From Nibribacter koreensis (GTDB taxonomy: Bacteria; Bacteroidota; Bacteroidia; Cytophagales; Hymenobacteraceae), in the NCBI RefSeq assembly GCF_039541795.1, contig NZ_BAABGX010000002.1, positions 496,001 to 560,000 of the forward strand: a DNA stretch of 64,000 nucleotides, given 5' to 3'. The notes below the pieces were generated by a model. That model saw only the letters and a program-made list of their open reading frames with translations, was not told the DNA's origin and did no database searches. Each line of letters begins with the position of its first letter. Within the stretch, counting starts at the first letter, position 1. The position numbers and the translations under genes were made by a program. Below are positions 14,798-21,370 of this stretch, one piece after another.

Positions 14798-15157
14798 CTA
14801 ATCTCTCTTTCGTTGCAAGGTCACCTTAGACTTGTGGCAGATGCCGCCCAAGGGTGGATTGAACTTGGAGACGCTTACTTGGGCCAGGTCTACAAACGGA
14901 AACTCCTGGAAGACGCGTTCCATGATTCTGTGGCCCACGTGCTCCAGCAGACGGGCCGGGGTGGCCATCTCCTGTTGCACCAGTTGGTACAGAATTCCAT
15001 AATCTACGGTGTCTTGCAGGTTGTCAGAAATTGCCGCGGCTTGCAGATCTGTCTCAATGGAGATGTCCACGCCGTAGCGGTTTCCTATCTTCTGCTCTTC
15101 GTCAGAGAATCCATGAAAGGCAAAGAACTCCATGCCTTCCAATGCCACTTGCCCCAT
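14798..15157 (-). CDS. folB: Dihydroneopterin aldolase
   Basis: A 119-residue FolB, which cleaves 7,8-dihydroneopterin to 6-hydroxymethyl-7,8-dihydropterin and glycolaldehyde in folate synthesis. The start VALEGMEFFAFHGFSDEEQKIGNRYGVDISIE holds the family's FHG-EE-IG--Y pattern; the Glu and Tyr of this block bind the pterin. TVDYGILYQLVQQEM and LLEHVGHRIMERV follow, and a lysine near the end (VSVSKFNPP) is the usual catalytic Lys position (VxxxKPxPP-like). It is the third gene of the WD40-DivIVA-folB run, 8 nt after the DivIVA stop. folE and a queD-like gene that act on related pterins lie at 47-48 kb. Confidence 0.93.
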   Translation of the reverse strand: MGQVALEGMEFFAFHGFSDEEQKIGNRYGVDISIETDLQAAAISDNLQDTVDYGILYQLVQQEMATPARLLEHVGHRIMERVFQEFPFVDLAQVSVSKFNPPLGGICHKSKVTLQRKRD

Positions 15158-15165
15158 ATGTATGC

Positions 15166-16191
15166 TTACGCGATGTCGTCAAAGAAAGAACCACCACCGG
15201 CGGCTACCGCTGGGGCGGGTTTGGCCTGCGTGGTCATAGGTGGCTGTACTTCTGGTTTTTCTGGCAGTGGGTGCTCACGCTCTGGCTTTGGCTCCTCAAT
15301 AGGCGGAGGCGTAGGCGATGGCACGGTGCTTGGCTTTGGCTCTTCAATCTCTGGTCTAGGCGAGGGCGTAGACGGCACGTGCGGCGTGGGCGGCACAATC
15401 TCAGGCGTTCTTGGGTGCACGTCTGGCGCCGGGTCTGGCATGTGCGGCGTTGGGAACGTACCCGGTGTGGCCGGGATGGACTCACGGCTTCCGCCGCCGC
15501 CGCCAATCTGCTGGGCCATTGGTTGGTCTGTGAATGCTGAGGCAGGAAGGGCGCTTGGCGCGGCTGTCTCTATGATAGGAGTTGCTAAGGCGTTCATAAA
15601 CGTATCATTATCTTGGCTAGGGCGCTGCGCTTTTGCCTGCGCGGCTCTAGATAAGATACTTCCTATGGCGGCTTTAGGTTTAGATTTGGTCTTCTCAACT
15701 TTTTCCAGGGCGTCGGCGGCCATGTTCTGCAGGTCGCGCACCATGCCTTCCAGGTAATCTTCCAGACGCAGGTAGTCCTGCTCCAGGTTCTTCACCTCGG
15801 CTTGCATGTCGGCAATAGTTTTGTCTGCCTGCTGGTAGGCGTTCTCCACCACAGAGCGGGCTTTCTGGCGGGCGGCTTCCAGCAGTTGGTCTGCTTTTAA
15901 CTGAGCCTCACGCACTTGCAGGTCGGCGGCCTTAGAGGCCTGCTCCACCATGCTGTTGCTGGTATCCTCGGCGGTCTTTAGGGTCTTGTACAGCGATGAC
16001 TCCACCTCGCGCATTTTCTGCACTTCGCGGCCCGTCACTTCCAGCTTCATCTTTAGGTCCTTGTTCTCGTCCTGAAGTTTTTCCCACTGTTGCGAAAGCG
16101 TCAATAAAAACGCCTGAACCTCATCCTTGTCCAACCCTCTAAACGCTTTCTCAAACGTTTTCTGTCTTATTTCTAACGGTGTAATCTTCAT
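15166..16191 (-). CDS. DivIVA-domain coiled-coil protein
   Basis: A 341-residue protein beginning MKITPLEIRQKTFEKAFRGLDKDEVQAFL, the conserved membrane- and curvature-sensing DivIVA/GpsB N-terminus. A long coiled coil (about 30-190, rich in Q/E/K/A) and a Pro/Glu/Thr-rich low-complexity tail with repeated P-PTP-P-P blocks follow, ending GGGSFFDDIA. DivIVA proteins recruit division or elongation factors to poles or septa; the role in Bacteroidota is little known. ATG at 16191 is chosen because AAGGA stands before it and it matches the family start. It overlaps the stop of the WD40 gene by 4 nt (ATGA), indicating translational coupling. Confidence 0.85.
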   Translation of the reverse strand: MKITPLEIRQKTFEKAFRGLDKDEVQAFLLTLSQQWEKLQDENKDLKMKLEVTGREVQKMREVESSLYKTLKTAEDTSNSMVEQASKAADLQVREAQLKADQLLEAARQKARSVVENAYQQADKTIADMQAEVKNLEQDYLRLEDYLEGMVRDLQNMAADALEKVEKTKSKPKAAIGSILSRAAQAKAQRPSQDNDTFMNALATPIIETAAPSALPASAFTDQPMAQQIGGGGGSRESIPATPGTFPTPHMPDPAPDVHPRTPEIVPPTPHVPSTPSPRPEIEEPKPSTVPSPTPPPIEEPKPEREHPLPEKPEVQPPMTTQAKPAPAVAAGGGSFFDDIA

Positions 16192-17117
16192 ATTTCCTTC
16201 AATGTTAAGGCCCAAACCGAAATACTGCGGTCATCGCTACACGAAACTAACTGATTCCAGTGACCCGACCAAAACAATTTGTTGACCGAGGTCCCGTGGC
16301 CGGCGTGGCGGGCTTTGTCAATCACTTTCAATAGTTTAAACGTCTCGGCATCCCAAATCTTAACCGACTTGTCCATGCTGCAGGTGGCAAACAAGCGGCC
16401 GTTGGGATGGAACGTGATGTGGTTGATGGTAAAGAGATGCGCAATGATGCTGGTGTGCTCACTGTAGTTTTCAGTAGCCTTCCACGTTTTTAAATGCGCG
16501 TCTCTGCTACCGCTAATCAGGTATTCTCCGGTAGGCGTATAGGCCACCGTGAACACAGAACCAGTATGACTTTCTAACGCCTGCTTCACGGTCAGCGTCT
16601 GCGCGTCCAGGATTAAAATTCTATGGTCGCTCAGGCCCACGGCTATCTCCTGCCCTGCCGGGTGAACGGCGATAGACCTAACGCTCTTCTCAGAGAGTTG
16701 CACGGATTTGACTACTTGCAGCTTTTCCAGGTCTAGCAAGAGCAACATCCCGTTTCCTAAGCCTATATAAGCTAGCGGCTGCGTTGCATGCACCTGAATG
16801 TCAAAGATGGCGGCCTGCGGCAGGGGAATGGTTTTCTGGATGGCTTTCTGGGCTAAATCCAGCACCTCCAGACTGTTCTGATTGTGCCCAATCAACAGCC
16901 AGTTCTGCTCAGGCAAATACTTTAATGCGTAGACTGAGCTACTCACCTTGGCCACCAATTGGGCGGTGTCTGGTTGGGTGAGGTCCCACTGCGCAACCAT
17001 GCCGTCTGCCCCCGAGGAGAAGAACTGGTTGGTCTGCGCGCCCCGCTCAACGGTATACACGCAGTCACGGTGCCCGGTGAGGGTGGCAATCTTCTGAACC
17101 TGAAACGGACTAGCCAT
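16188..17117 (-). CDS. WD40-repeat beta-propeller protein
   Basis: A 309-residue protein made almost entirely of WD40 repeats: LTGHRDCVYTVERG, then VRSIAVHPAGQEIAVGLSDHRILILDAQ, HTGSVFTVAYTPTGEYLISGSRDAHLKTWKA, INHITFHPNGRLFATCSMDKSVKIWDAE and a final SWNQLVSCSDDRSISVWAL-like blade, enough for one seven-bladed propeller. No signal peptide is seen, so it is probably a cytoplasmic interaction scaffold. The ATG at 17117 is preferred; an upstream frame to 17225 is read through the palindromic element. It overlaps the DivIVA-domain gene by 4 nt, suggesting that the two proteins act together. Confidence 0.88.
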   Translation of the reverse strand: MASPFQVQKIATLTGHRDCVYTVERGAQTNQFFSSGADGMVAQWDLTQPDTAQLVAKVSSSVYALKYLPEQNWLLIGHNQNSLEVLDLAQKAIQKTIPLPQAAIFDIQVHATQPLAYIGLGNGMLLLLDLEKLQVVKSVQLSEKSVRSIAVHPAGQEIAVGLSDHRILILDAQTLTVKQALESHTGSVFTVAYTPTGEYLISGSRDAHLKTWKATENYSEHTSIIAHLFTINHITFHPNGRLFATCSMDKSVKIWDAETFKLLKVIDKARHAGHGTSVNKLFWSGHWNQLVSCSDDRSISVWALTLKEI

Positions 17118-17143
17118 GTACAACCTGTAAAAACGATGAATGC

Positions 17144-17181
17144 TATTTTTGGCTAAATTTACCAAAAACAGCCCAAAAACC
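17144..17181. repeat. 38-nt palindromic element, diverged copy between divergent genes
   Basis: TATTTTTGGC...CAGCCCAAAAACC fills the 87-nt gap between the WD40 gene (minus) and the phosphopantetheinyl transferase (plus), so it must overlap at least one promoter. Confidence 0.65.
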
Positions 17182-17204
17182 ACTTTCTTTCTCAACCTTG
17201 CCGT

Positions 17205-17855
17205 ATGCCCCTGCACCATGTCCATACCTTAGATGAAAACACCGTGCTGGGCATCTGGCAGATACAGGAAGACGTAGAGGAGCTGACCTTTCAATTACTG
17301 AGCCTGCGTCCCGCCAAGGAACTGCCATTTTTCAAAGCAGAGGCGCGCCGCCGGGAATGGCTGGCCTCCAGGTTGCTGGTGTACCTCTTATTGGAGAAGC
17401 TAAACTATCCTACGGCAGTTCTACAGAAACAGGAAACCGGCCAGCCGTATATAGAAGGGGCAGACGTGCACGTTTCCATTACACACTCGGGCAGATGGGC
17501 GGCAGCTGTGATTTCTGCTACCCACCAAGTTGGCATAGATATTGAATTAAAAGGCCTTAAGGTGCAACGGGCCATCCAGCGGTTCTTGAATGAGCAGGAG
17601 CTGATGGACGTACAGGATGATGAAGAGAAGATGCACCTGTACTGGAGCGCCAAGGAGACCTTATATAAAGTGTACGCCCAACGGGAACTGGATTTTAGAA
17701 AACAGCTGTTGGTAGAGGATTTTTTAAAAAGAGGTGCCGGGACATTTATTGGCAAAGTGGTAAGCCCAGCGCAAACCTTCACGTACACCGTGCAGTACCA
17801 GATAGCAAAAGAGTTTGTGCTTACTTATGTGGCAGCCCCGCTGTCCACTTTATAG
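17205..17855 (+). CDS. 4'-phosphopantetheinyl transferase (Sfp type)
   Basis: A 216-residue member of the Sfp/AcpT group, which moves 4'-phosphopantetheine from coenzyme A to a serine of acyl- or peptidyl-carrier proteins. RRREWLASRLLVYLLLE gives the CoA-binding region. VHVSITHSGRWAAAVIS is followed by GIDIE at 110-114, with the magnesium-binding Asp and Glu, and by WSAKETLYK at 147-155 with the catalytic Glu and Lys. The length suits a stand-alone enzyme larger than AcpS. It is divergent from the WD40 operon across an 87-nt gap holding a palindromic element. The redoxin gene follows after 21 nt. Whether it serves fatty-acid synthase or a secondary-metabolite carrier cannot be told. Confidence 0.92.
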   Translation: MPLHHVHTLDENTVLGIWQIQEDVEELTFQLLSLRPAKELPFFKAEARRREWLASRLLVYLLLEKLNYPTAVLQKQETGQPYIEGADVHVSITHSGRWAAAVISATHQVGIDIELKGLKVQRAIQRFLNEQELMDVQDDEEKMHLYWSAKETLYKVYAQRELDFRKQLLVEDFLKRGAGTFIGKVVSPAQTFTYTVQYQIAKEFVLTYVAAPLSTL

Positions 17856-17876
17856 AATACTAACGCAGAGCAGAAC

Positions 17877-18479
17877 ATGAAACGATTATATATCCTAGCC
17901 TTCGGGTTGTTTTTAACCAGCAGCCTGGCATTTGCCCAGGGAGGCTATAAGGTTGGCACCAAGGTAGCTGACTTTACCCTGAAGAACACCCAGGACCAAC
18001 AAATGTCTTTGGGGCAGTTTAAAGACTCCAAGGCCGTGGTGGTGGTTTTTACCAGCAAGAATTGTCCGTATGCCAAACTATATGACGGCCGTCTGCAGAC
18101 GCTGGCTACTACTTATGCAGACAGGGGCGTGCGCTTTCTCTTTGTGAACCCGGCCATTGGCCTGGAAGAAGGCGGAGACACCATTAAGACCATGGCAGAC
18201 AAGATAGACACCAGCATTTCTGACATGACCTACCTACTGGACTACCAGCAGAAGGTGAGCAAACAGTTTGGAGCCGTTAAGACACCAGAAGTGTTTTTAT
18301 TACAGAGCAGTGCAGACGGTTTTTATCTTAGGTACAAAGGAGCCATTGATGACAACCCCCAGGTAGAAACCTTGGCCAAAGAGCATTATTTAAAAAATGC
18401 ACTAGATGCGGTATTGGCAGGCCGCACCATTACTACTACAGAAAGAAGACCCACCGGTTGTATGATTAAGAAATTCTAA
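17877..18479 (+). CDS. Secreted thioredoxin-fold redoxin (AhpC/TSA family)
   Basis: A 200-residue protein with a signal peptide (MKRLYILAFGLFLTSSLAFAQ) and a redoxin fold: KVADFTLKNTQDQQMSLGQF, VVVVFTSKNCPYAKLYDGRL and TPEVFLLQ...LRYKGAIDD. It has one cysteine where thioredoxins have CxxC (NCPYAK), and a second conserved one near the end (TGCMIKKF). This pattern belongs to peroxiredoxin-like proteins of the NHCPFA/GCSIKW group. It probably acts in the periplasm in thiol-peroxide handling or disulfide exchange; substrate unknown. It follows the transferase gene closely, and a strong hairpin ends the unit at 18512-18553. Confidence 0.85.
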   Translation: MKRLYILAFGLFLTSSLAFAQGGYKVGTKVADFTLKNTQDQQMSLGQFKDSKAVVVVFTSKNCPYAKLYDGRLQTLATTYADRGVRFLFVNPAIGLEEGGDTIKTMADKIDTSISDMTYLLDYQQKVSKQFGAVKTPEVFLLQSSADGFYLRYKGAIDDNPQVETLAKEHYLKNALDAVLAGRTITTTERRPTGCMIKKF

Positions 18480-18511
18480 CTAGAAATACGTACCCGGTTT
18501 TTATACCATAT

Positions 18512-18553
18512 AAAACAGAAAGGCCACCTACTAATAGGTGGCCTTTCTGTTTT
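18512..18553 (+). terminator. Intrinsic terminator after the redoxin gene
   Basis: AAAACAGAAAGGCCACCTA and TAGGTGGCCTTTCTGTTTT form a perfect 19-bp stem with a 4-nt loop, ending in a T-run. Confidence 0.85.
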
Positions 18554-18928
18554 ATAAATCATTTGAATTACCATCTACTCCTAAATAAGTCTTTTTACTT
18601 TCTATCACTTATTCCCATTTTAAAATACGCTATTTAAAACAAGGAAACATTTACCCTAATCGTAACATAAATTAAAAATTAAATTGAGCGCCAAAGCACT
18701 TTTACCAAGTTGGCTACTCACCATTTTAAAGGAAGTCTCTTTTGAATTTATATGTTACTACATAAATTATTTTAAAGAAATTTATTAAGACCAGAGACAT
18801 CTCTCATTTATGCACACCATTTAAATTTTAATGCAGACGCGGTTTTTGTAATTTATTTTAAAAAAAATTTGACAATGCATTTTTTAATCCATAACATAGG
18901 AACATCTTTCAACAAACCCCTAACAAAC
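18554..18928. promoter_or_regulatory. Long AT-rich leader/promoter region of the first M57 gene
   Basis: This 375-nt stretch is markedly more AT-rich than its surroundings, with many TTTAAA and ATTTAAAATT runs and no open frame. It ends in an A/C-rich leader (CAACAAACCCCTAACAAAC) directly before the start codon and has no Shine-Dalgarno sequence. A similar AT-rich region with an A/C-rich leader precedes the paralogous gene at 20175. No exact promoter box could be fixed. Confidence 0.4.
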
Positions 18929-19732
18929 ATGAAACTACATTACGCGTTCAAGCTTGCCGCTGTCGCCCTGGTATTGGGTAACACAGCATGTTCAACAAAT
19001 GAAGAAGAGGTAGCAGAAAAAGCCTCAGTTTCTAAAGAGACCCTAGCTAAAATCTATGAAATGGGTTTTGGCACTACAGATGTAAAAGCCGTTGACGGCG
19101 GTTACTTGGTAGAAGGTGACATCTTGTTGACCGACGAGCAACTGAATACCAAACAAAACGGAAACTTCTTACGCGTTGGAGACACGGAGCAATACCGTAC
19201 TACTAACCTGGTGAGCGTAGGAAGCGGCCGCACCATCAATGTTGCCATCACCACTTCTTTGCCAAGTTCTTATGTTACTGCGCTAGATGAGGCTATTCGC
19301 CGTTTCAACGCTGAGAACTTACTGATCAAATTCCGGAGAGTGTCTTCAAGCTACAACATCTTGATATCTAAGGCACCAACCGGTTCTTCTTACCTGGCTT
19401 CAGCTGGTTTCCCTTCTGGCGGCAACCCGTACAACAGCGTAAAAGTGAACTCTGACTACATGGGTACCAACCCAGGCACTAACTACCTGGCTACTATCCT
19501 GGCGCATGAGATTGGCCACACCATTGGTTTCCGTCACACAGACTACATGGACCGTTCTTACTCTTGCGGCGGTGCATATACCAATGAAGGAGCTTCTACG
19601 GTAGGTGCTATCCACATCCCAGGTACGCCAACTTCGTTTGATGCCACTTCTTGGATGCTGGCTTGTATTGGAACCGGTCAGAACCGTCCGTTCAATACCA
19701 ACGACCGCACAGCCCTTAATTACCTGTACTAA
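18929..19732 (+). CDS. M57-family (HEIGH) zinc metalloprotease, putative lipoprotein
   Basis: A 267-residue protein with an N-terminal hydrophobic segment and a cysteine at 21 (LVLGNTAC) suggesting lipoprotein export, although the lipobox is weak. The catalytic motif HEIGHTIGFRH at 193-203 gives the HExxHxxGxxH zinc site of metzincin-like peptidases and the HEIGH signature of family M57. HTDYMDRSYSCGG follows, and a conserved tail WMLACIGTGQNRPF ends the protein. Two cysteines in the C-terminal half could form a disulfide. The ATG at 18929 is chosen over an upstream ATG because it starts the export signal. The next gene is a close paralogue, so this is a tandem duplication. Confidence 0.88.
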   Translation: MKLHYAFKLAAVALVLGNTACSTNEEEVAEKASVSKETLAKIYEMGFGTTDVKAVDGGYLVEGDILLTDEQLNTKQNGNFLRVGDTEQYRTTNLVSVGSGRTINVAITTSLPSSYVTALDEAIRRFNAENLLIKFRRVSSSYNILISKAPTGSSYLASAGFPSGGNPYNSVKVNSDYMGTNPGTNYLATILAHEIGHTIGFRHTDYMDRSYSCGGAYTNEGASTVGAIHIPGTPTSFDATSWMLACIGTGQNRPFNTNDRTALNYLY

Positions 19733-20174
19733 TTAGCACAGATTTATTGGCGCAATTAGGCTTTTAATTCTAAAAGCTTAAACCAACCTTATAGGCAATA
19801 AAATACCAGAGCGGGTTTATTAAAAAACTTGCACAGGTATTTTATTGCCTAAATTTAGCGGCTCTAATAAAAAAAATAATCATTTATTTTAAAAAGCGTG
19901 CATCCTTTTAAAAGAGGCATCGTACACAGTTGTCTCTAGCAAATTCTGCTGTTATTTTATCTTTTAACAGCCTCCCCTATTGACTATATAAACAAAGGCA
20001 ATTAATTGAATTTCATCAGTTAATTAAGTGCTCCGTTTTAAAGATATAATTAACATTATTTCTCACCCTTTAATTAGTTAAAAGCACCCTAGACAAAGCA
20101 CAGTATTACACACAAATCCTTTCAAAAAACCTTACAAACAAACTTTTTCAAACAACTCTCTAACAAAACTCATT
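19733..20174. other. Intergenic region between the two M57 genes
   Basis: The 442-nt gap is AT-rich and contains no gene. It holds one perfect 16-bp inverted repeat (19792-19851), a T/A-rich stretch typical of promoter DNA, and a final A/C-rich leader (AACAACTCTCTAACAAAAC) before the second gene. Confidence 0.5.
19792..19851 (+). terminator. 16-bp inverted repeat after the first M57 gene
   Basis: TAGGCAATAAAATACC (19792-19807) is perfectly complementary to GGTATTTTATTGCCTA (19836-19851) across a 28-nt loop. It lacks a following T-run, so it may be a 3'-end stabiliser or imperfect terminator. Confidence 0.5.
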
Positions 20175-20981
20175 ATGAAATTAACACACACTCTTAAACT
20201 GGCTGCCGTAGCCTTAGTTCTTGGTTTCTCTTCTTGCTCTCAAGACGAAGAAGCAGTAGTAGAAAAAGCCTCAGTTTCAAAAGAAACGTTGGCTAAAATC
20301 TATGAAATGGGCTTTGGAACTACAGATGTACAGGCAGTAGAAGGTGGTTATCTGGTAGAAGGTGATATCCTTTTAACAGAGGCTCAATTGAACGCCAAGC
20401 ATGACCACAAATTCTTGCGCGTTGGTGAGACAGAGCAATACCGTACCACTAACCTGGTAAACGCCGGTACTGGCCGTAACATCACCTTGTCAATTGACCC
20501 TACTTTACCAGCTACGTATGTAACGGCGCTTGATGCTGCTATTGCTCGTTTTAACGCGCAAGGCTTGTTGATCACTATGAGCCGCGTGGCTTCTGGCGGA
20601 AACATCTACCTACAAGCGGCTCCTAAGTCTGCTCAGTATTTGGCTTCAGCTGGTTTCCCAACTGCAGCAGGCGATCCTCATAACAACATCAAAATTGCCA
20701 CTCGTTACATTGGTACTAACCCTAACCAAGCTTGGTTCACTACTATCTTGGCACACGAGATTGGTCACTGCATCGGTTTCCGTCACACGGATTACATGGA
20801 CCGTTCTTACTCTTGCGGTGGTTCTTACACCAATGAAGGTGCTTCTACGGTAGGTGCTATCCACATCCCAGGTACTCCAACAACTGCTGATGCTACTTCT
20901 TGGATGTTGGCTTGTATTGGATCTGGTCAGAACCGTCCGTTCAACTCTAACGACGTAACTGCTCTTAACTACTTATACTAG
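20175..20981 (+). CDS. M57-family (HEIGH) zinc metalloprotease, second tandem copy
   Basis: A 268-residue paralogue of the preceding gene with a better lipoprotein signal (LVLGFSSCSQDEE). The zinc motif is HEIGHCIGFRH, with a cysteine replacing the threonine of the first copy. Large blocks are identical between the two (KASVSKETLAKIYEMGFGTTDV, HTDYMDRSYSCGG, NEGASTVGAIHIPGTPT), while the middle of the mature domain differs most. This points to a duplication with strong constraint or gene conversion at the 3' end. Family M57 is known mainly from motif; the substrate is unknown. A hairpin at 21011-21038 ends the unit. Confidence 0.88.
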   Translation: MKLTHTLKLAAVALVLGFSSCSQDEEAVVEKASVSKETLAKIYEMGFGTTDVQAVEGGYLVEGDILLTEAQLNAKHDHKFLRVGETEQYRTTNLVNAGTGRNITLSIDPTLPATYVTALDAAIARFNAQGLLITMSRVASGGNIYLQAAPKSAQYLASAGFPTAAGDPHNNIKIATRYIGTNPNQAWFTTILAHEIGHCIGFRHTDYMDRSYSCGGSYTNEGASTVGAIHIPGTPTTADATSWMLACIGSGQNRPFNSNDVTALNYLY

Positions 20982-21010
20982 TTTTTAGCTCGTCTTACAC
21001 CCCTAATAAG

Positions 21011-21038
21011 AAAGGCCTCCAGGAAACTGGGGGCCTTT
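21011..21038 (+). terminator. Terminator after second M57 gene
   Basis: AAAGGCCTCCAG pairs with CTGGGGGCCTTT (one G-T wobble) around GAAA, followed by TCTGCTTTCT. Confidence 0.7.
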
Positions 21039-21293
21039 TCTGCTTTCTAGACATCATACCTGCCCTTGCTAATCAGTACCATAGCCAGCTGCCCAGCCAA
21101 CCTGATGATTGTACCTTATAAACTACACCTACTCCTCCATGGATGGGTTAGAAAACGAATACACGTAGCTCTATAAAATGGCTCACTTAAGGGCAGATCT
21201 TTAAGAGGAATGTGCCCAGATACAGCCAGTACAGGTTTTGGATAGTCTGAAACTGCTAGCTAGTTGAGCAATGGTAAGGGAAAATGATATGAA

Positions 21294-21353
21294 AGACTAA
21301 GGCCCGTTTTTGGGCTGTTTTCTGCAAAACAGCCCAAAAACGGGCCTTAGTCT
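21294..21353. repeat. Perfect 28-bp hairpin containing a 38-nt palindromic element
   Basis: The element at 21305-21342 is perfect (CGTTTTTGGGCTGTTTT and its exact complement around CTGC). The pairing continues outward for 11 more base pairs (AGACTAAGGCC/GGCCTTAGTCT), giving 28-nt arms with a 4-nt loop. It lies 17 nt from the S8 peptidase stop codon, between convergent genes, and probably terminates transcription in both directions. Confidence 0.9.
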
Positions 21354-21370
21354 TATACGCGTAAATACCT

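Larger units (their letters stand above)
20982..21370. other. Convergent intergenic region between second M57 gene and S8 peptidase
   Basis: This 389-nt gap has a terminator hairpin at its left end and an exceptional 28-bp perfect hairpin at its right end (21294-21353). The middle 250 nt show no open frame or motif that I can name. Confidence 0.55.

Noticed and set aside
17118..17225. N-terminal extension of the WD40 protein
   Set aside because: It overlaps the divergent transferase gene and is a read-through of the palindromic element; the ATG at 17117 fits the WD40 start.
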